Positions 4,649 to 5,619 of a stretch of 5,619 nt of DNA are shown here, piece after piece. Origin of the DNA: Candidatus Thorarchaeota archaeon (GTDB lineage: Archaea; Asgardarchaeota; Thorarchaeia; Thorarchaeales; Thorarchaeaceae); assembly GCA_016840825.1 (NCBI GenBank), contig JAEORN010000147.1, forward strand, positions 1 to 5,619. The letters are read 5' to 3'. How positions within the stretch are numbered: the first letter of the stretch is position 1; each line of letters begins with the position of its first letter. The notes under the pieces were generated by a model. That model was not told the origin of the DNA. It saw nothing but the letters and a program-made list of their open reading frames with translations, and ran no database searches. The translations under genes and the position numbers were made by a program.

Positions 4649-5619
4649 ATGGAAAAAACGAAAGACCTTGAGTTCGTTAGAATTCTATTTACCTCAGTAC
4701 TTGGAAAGACCTACAGCATAGAGATATCCCCAGAGGGATTGGATGAGCTATTCAGCAATGGAATCTGTTTTGATGGTTCATCAGTTACTGGTTATTCTAA
4801 TGTGAACTCAAGTGATCTCGTTTTACGACCTCTTGTCGATGCCCCACTTCCATCTACATGGGACCCTTCGATGGCAATAGTCCCATGTGGAGTATATGAA
4901 ACATCAAGTGCACCTCATCCGTGCGACCCAGTTTCTGTGCTATCACACGTCGTGTCAGAAGTTCATAGATTTGGATTTCAATTGATGGTTGGTTTTGAAT
5001 TGGAATTCTTTCTAGTTAGAAGAGAGAAGGACATCATCACTCCTGCAGATGATGGAGGTTACTTCTCAACCACTGCTCGTGATAGTGGTCACCGGATTCG
5101 TCGAGAATCCATCCAAGCCCTTAAGCAAATGGGTATCAAAACAACAGCTCATCATCATGAAGTTGCCAATGGTCAACATGAGATAGGACTCAAACATACA
5201 ACAGCTGAAAAAGCAGCACTCTCACTGATGCTGGCTAAGCATGTAATTTCTGATATAGCGCACAAGTACGGTCTGATTGCCACGTTCATGCCAAAGCCTT
5301 TCGAAGGAATGAATGGAAGCGGCATGCACATTCACCAAAGCTTGTGGACCAAGGACCTGGAAGCCAATCTATTCAGCTCTGAACAGCCCTCCGAGATATC
5401 TTCTATTGGGGAAAGCTATCTTGCAGGAATATTGATGCATGCAGGGGCGTTATCAGCTATAGTTGCACCGACGGTCAACTCCTTCAAAAGACTCGTTCCA
5501 GGATTTGAGGCCCCCACCCGGATTGCCTGGGGCCCTAAGAATAGGACAACCATGCTACGGGTACCACATTTCAATGGCTCGCCATCTGCAGCAAGAATCG
5601 AGTTCAGGTGCCCCGATCC
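4649..5619 (+). CDS. glnA: type I glutamine synthetase (3' end beyond right edge)
   Basis: The first 323 codons are present; the usual GSI length of about 440 implies roughly 120 residues are missing. It joins ammonia to glutamate using ATP in the cytoplasm, as a dodecamer in this family. The N-terminal beta-grasp domain carries FDGSSVTGY (41-49). The catalytic domain has GFELEFFLV (115-123; E117 and E119), GGYF (136-139), HHHEVANGQHEIG (168-180; E171, E178), GMNGSGMHIHQS (220-231; H227), NSFKRLVPGFEAP (277-289; R281, E287), NRTTMLRVP (298-306; R299, R304) and ARIEFRCPD (315-323; E318, R320). All metal, ammonium, glutamate and ATP ligands expected up to this point are retained. The short spacing between E119 and E171 and the GQHEI motif match GSI-alpha/archaeal enzymes rather than the longer adenylylated GSI-beta form. 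Oddities are FTS in place of the common FTD near residue 16, and CDP without the usual following arginine (92-94). A gamma-glutamyl ligase for another amine is a less likely alternative. Probably controlled by the divergent Lrp-type gene. Confidence 0.93.
   Translation, partial: MEKTKDLEFVRILFTSVLGKTYSIEISPEGLDELFSNGICFDGSSVTGYSNVNSSDLVLRPLVDAPLPSTWDPSMAIVPCGVYETSSAPHPCDPVSVLSHVVSEVHRFGFQLMVGFELEFFLVRREKDIITPADDGGYFSTTARDSGHRIRRESIQALKQMGIKTTAHHHEVANGQHEIGLKHTTAEKAALSLMLAKHVISDIAHKYGLIATFMPKPFEGMNGSGMHIHQSLWTKDLEANLFSSEQPSEISSIGESYLAGILMHAGALSAIVAPTVNSFKRLVPGFEAPTRIAWGPKNRTTMLRVPHFNGSPSAARIEFRCPD

Noticed and set aside
4615..4671. 18-codon upstream ORF starting ATGCAG and overlapping the glutamine synthetase start in another frame
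   Set aside because: It has no ribosome site of its own, and the predicted transcription start near 4629 would lie after its ATG.

Overview
The window looks like a stretch of archaeal chromosome, possibly from an Asgard-type archaeon such as a Thorarchaeote; that lineage is a guess from protein style. The archaeal reading rests on four things. Starts are preceded by TATA-like A/T boxes rather than -35/-10 pairs. Two starts (at 3109 and 4649) have short GGAG or GGTGA ribosome sites. The glutamine synthetase is of the short GSI type. An Lrp/AsnC regulator lies divergent from it. Base composition is moderate to slightly AT-rich, and no mobile element, CRISPR array, tRNA or rRNA is visible.

From left to right there are five confident genes. 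The first four are on the minus strand and the last is on the plus strand. Positions 1-1212 hold the N-terminal 404 residues of an aminoglycoside-phosphotransferase-fold kinase of the hydroxylysine-kinase type. It runs off the left edge and is probably the front part of a kinase/M23/class III aminotransferase fusion. Positions 1259-3109 encode a polytopic GT-C-like (GT87-like) membrane glycosyltransferase with an added N-terminal extracytoplasmic domain. Positions 3171-3728 encode a conserved protein of unknown function with a TACWRGY motif. Positions 4012-4545 encode an Lrp/AsnC regulator. Positions 4649-5619 hold the first 323 codons of a type I glutamine synthetase, cut by the right edge.

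The regulator and glutamine synthetase genes diverge from a 103-bp AT-rich region. It holds overlapping TATA candidates and a spaced inverted repeat, TTGAAATAT / ATATTTCAA, which is a plausible Lrp operator. This suggests nitrogen- or amino-acid-responsive control of glutamine synthesis. The kinase is also predicted to act on an amino acid or amino alcohol, but no direct link between it and glutamine synthesis is visible.

The most unusual part is the 283-bp gap between the regulator and the TACWRGY gene (3729-4011). Read on the minus strand it holds two perfect 7-bp-stem hairpins, a possible 40-codon ORF and a hairpin followed by seven T residues. The 5' arm of that last hairpin can instead pair with an upstream near-copy of its 3' arm. 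This resembles an attenuator or riboswitch expression platform, but it could be only a terminator next to a short repeat.
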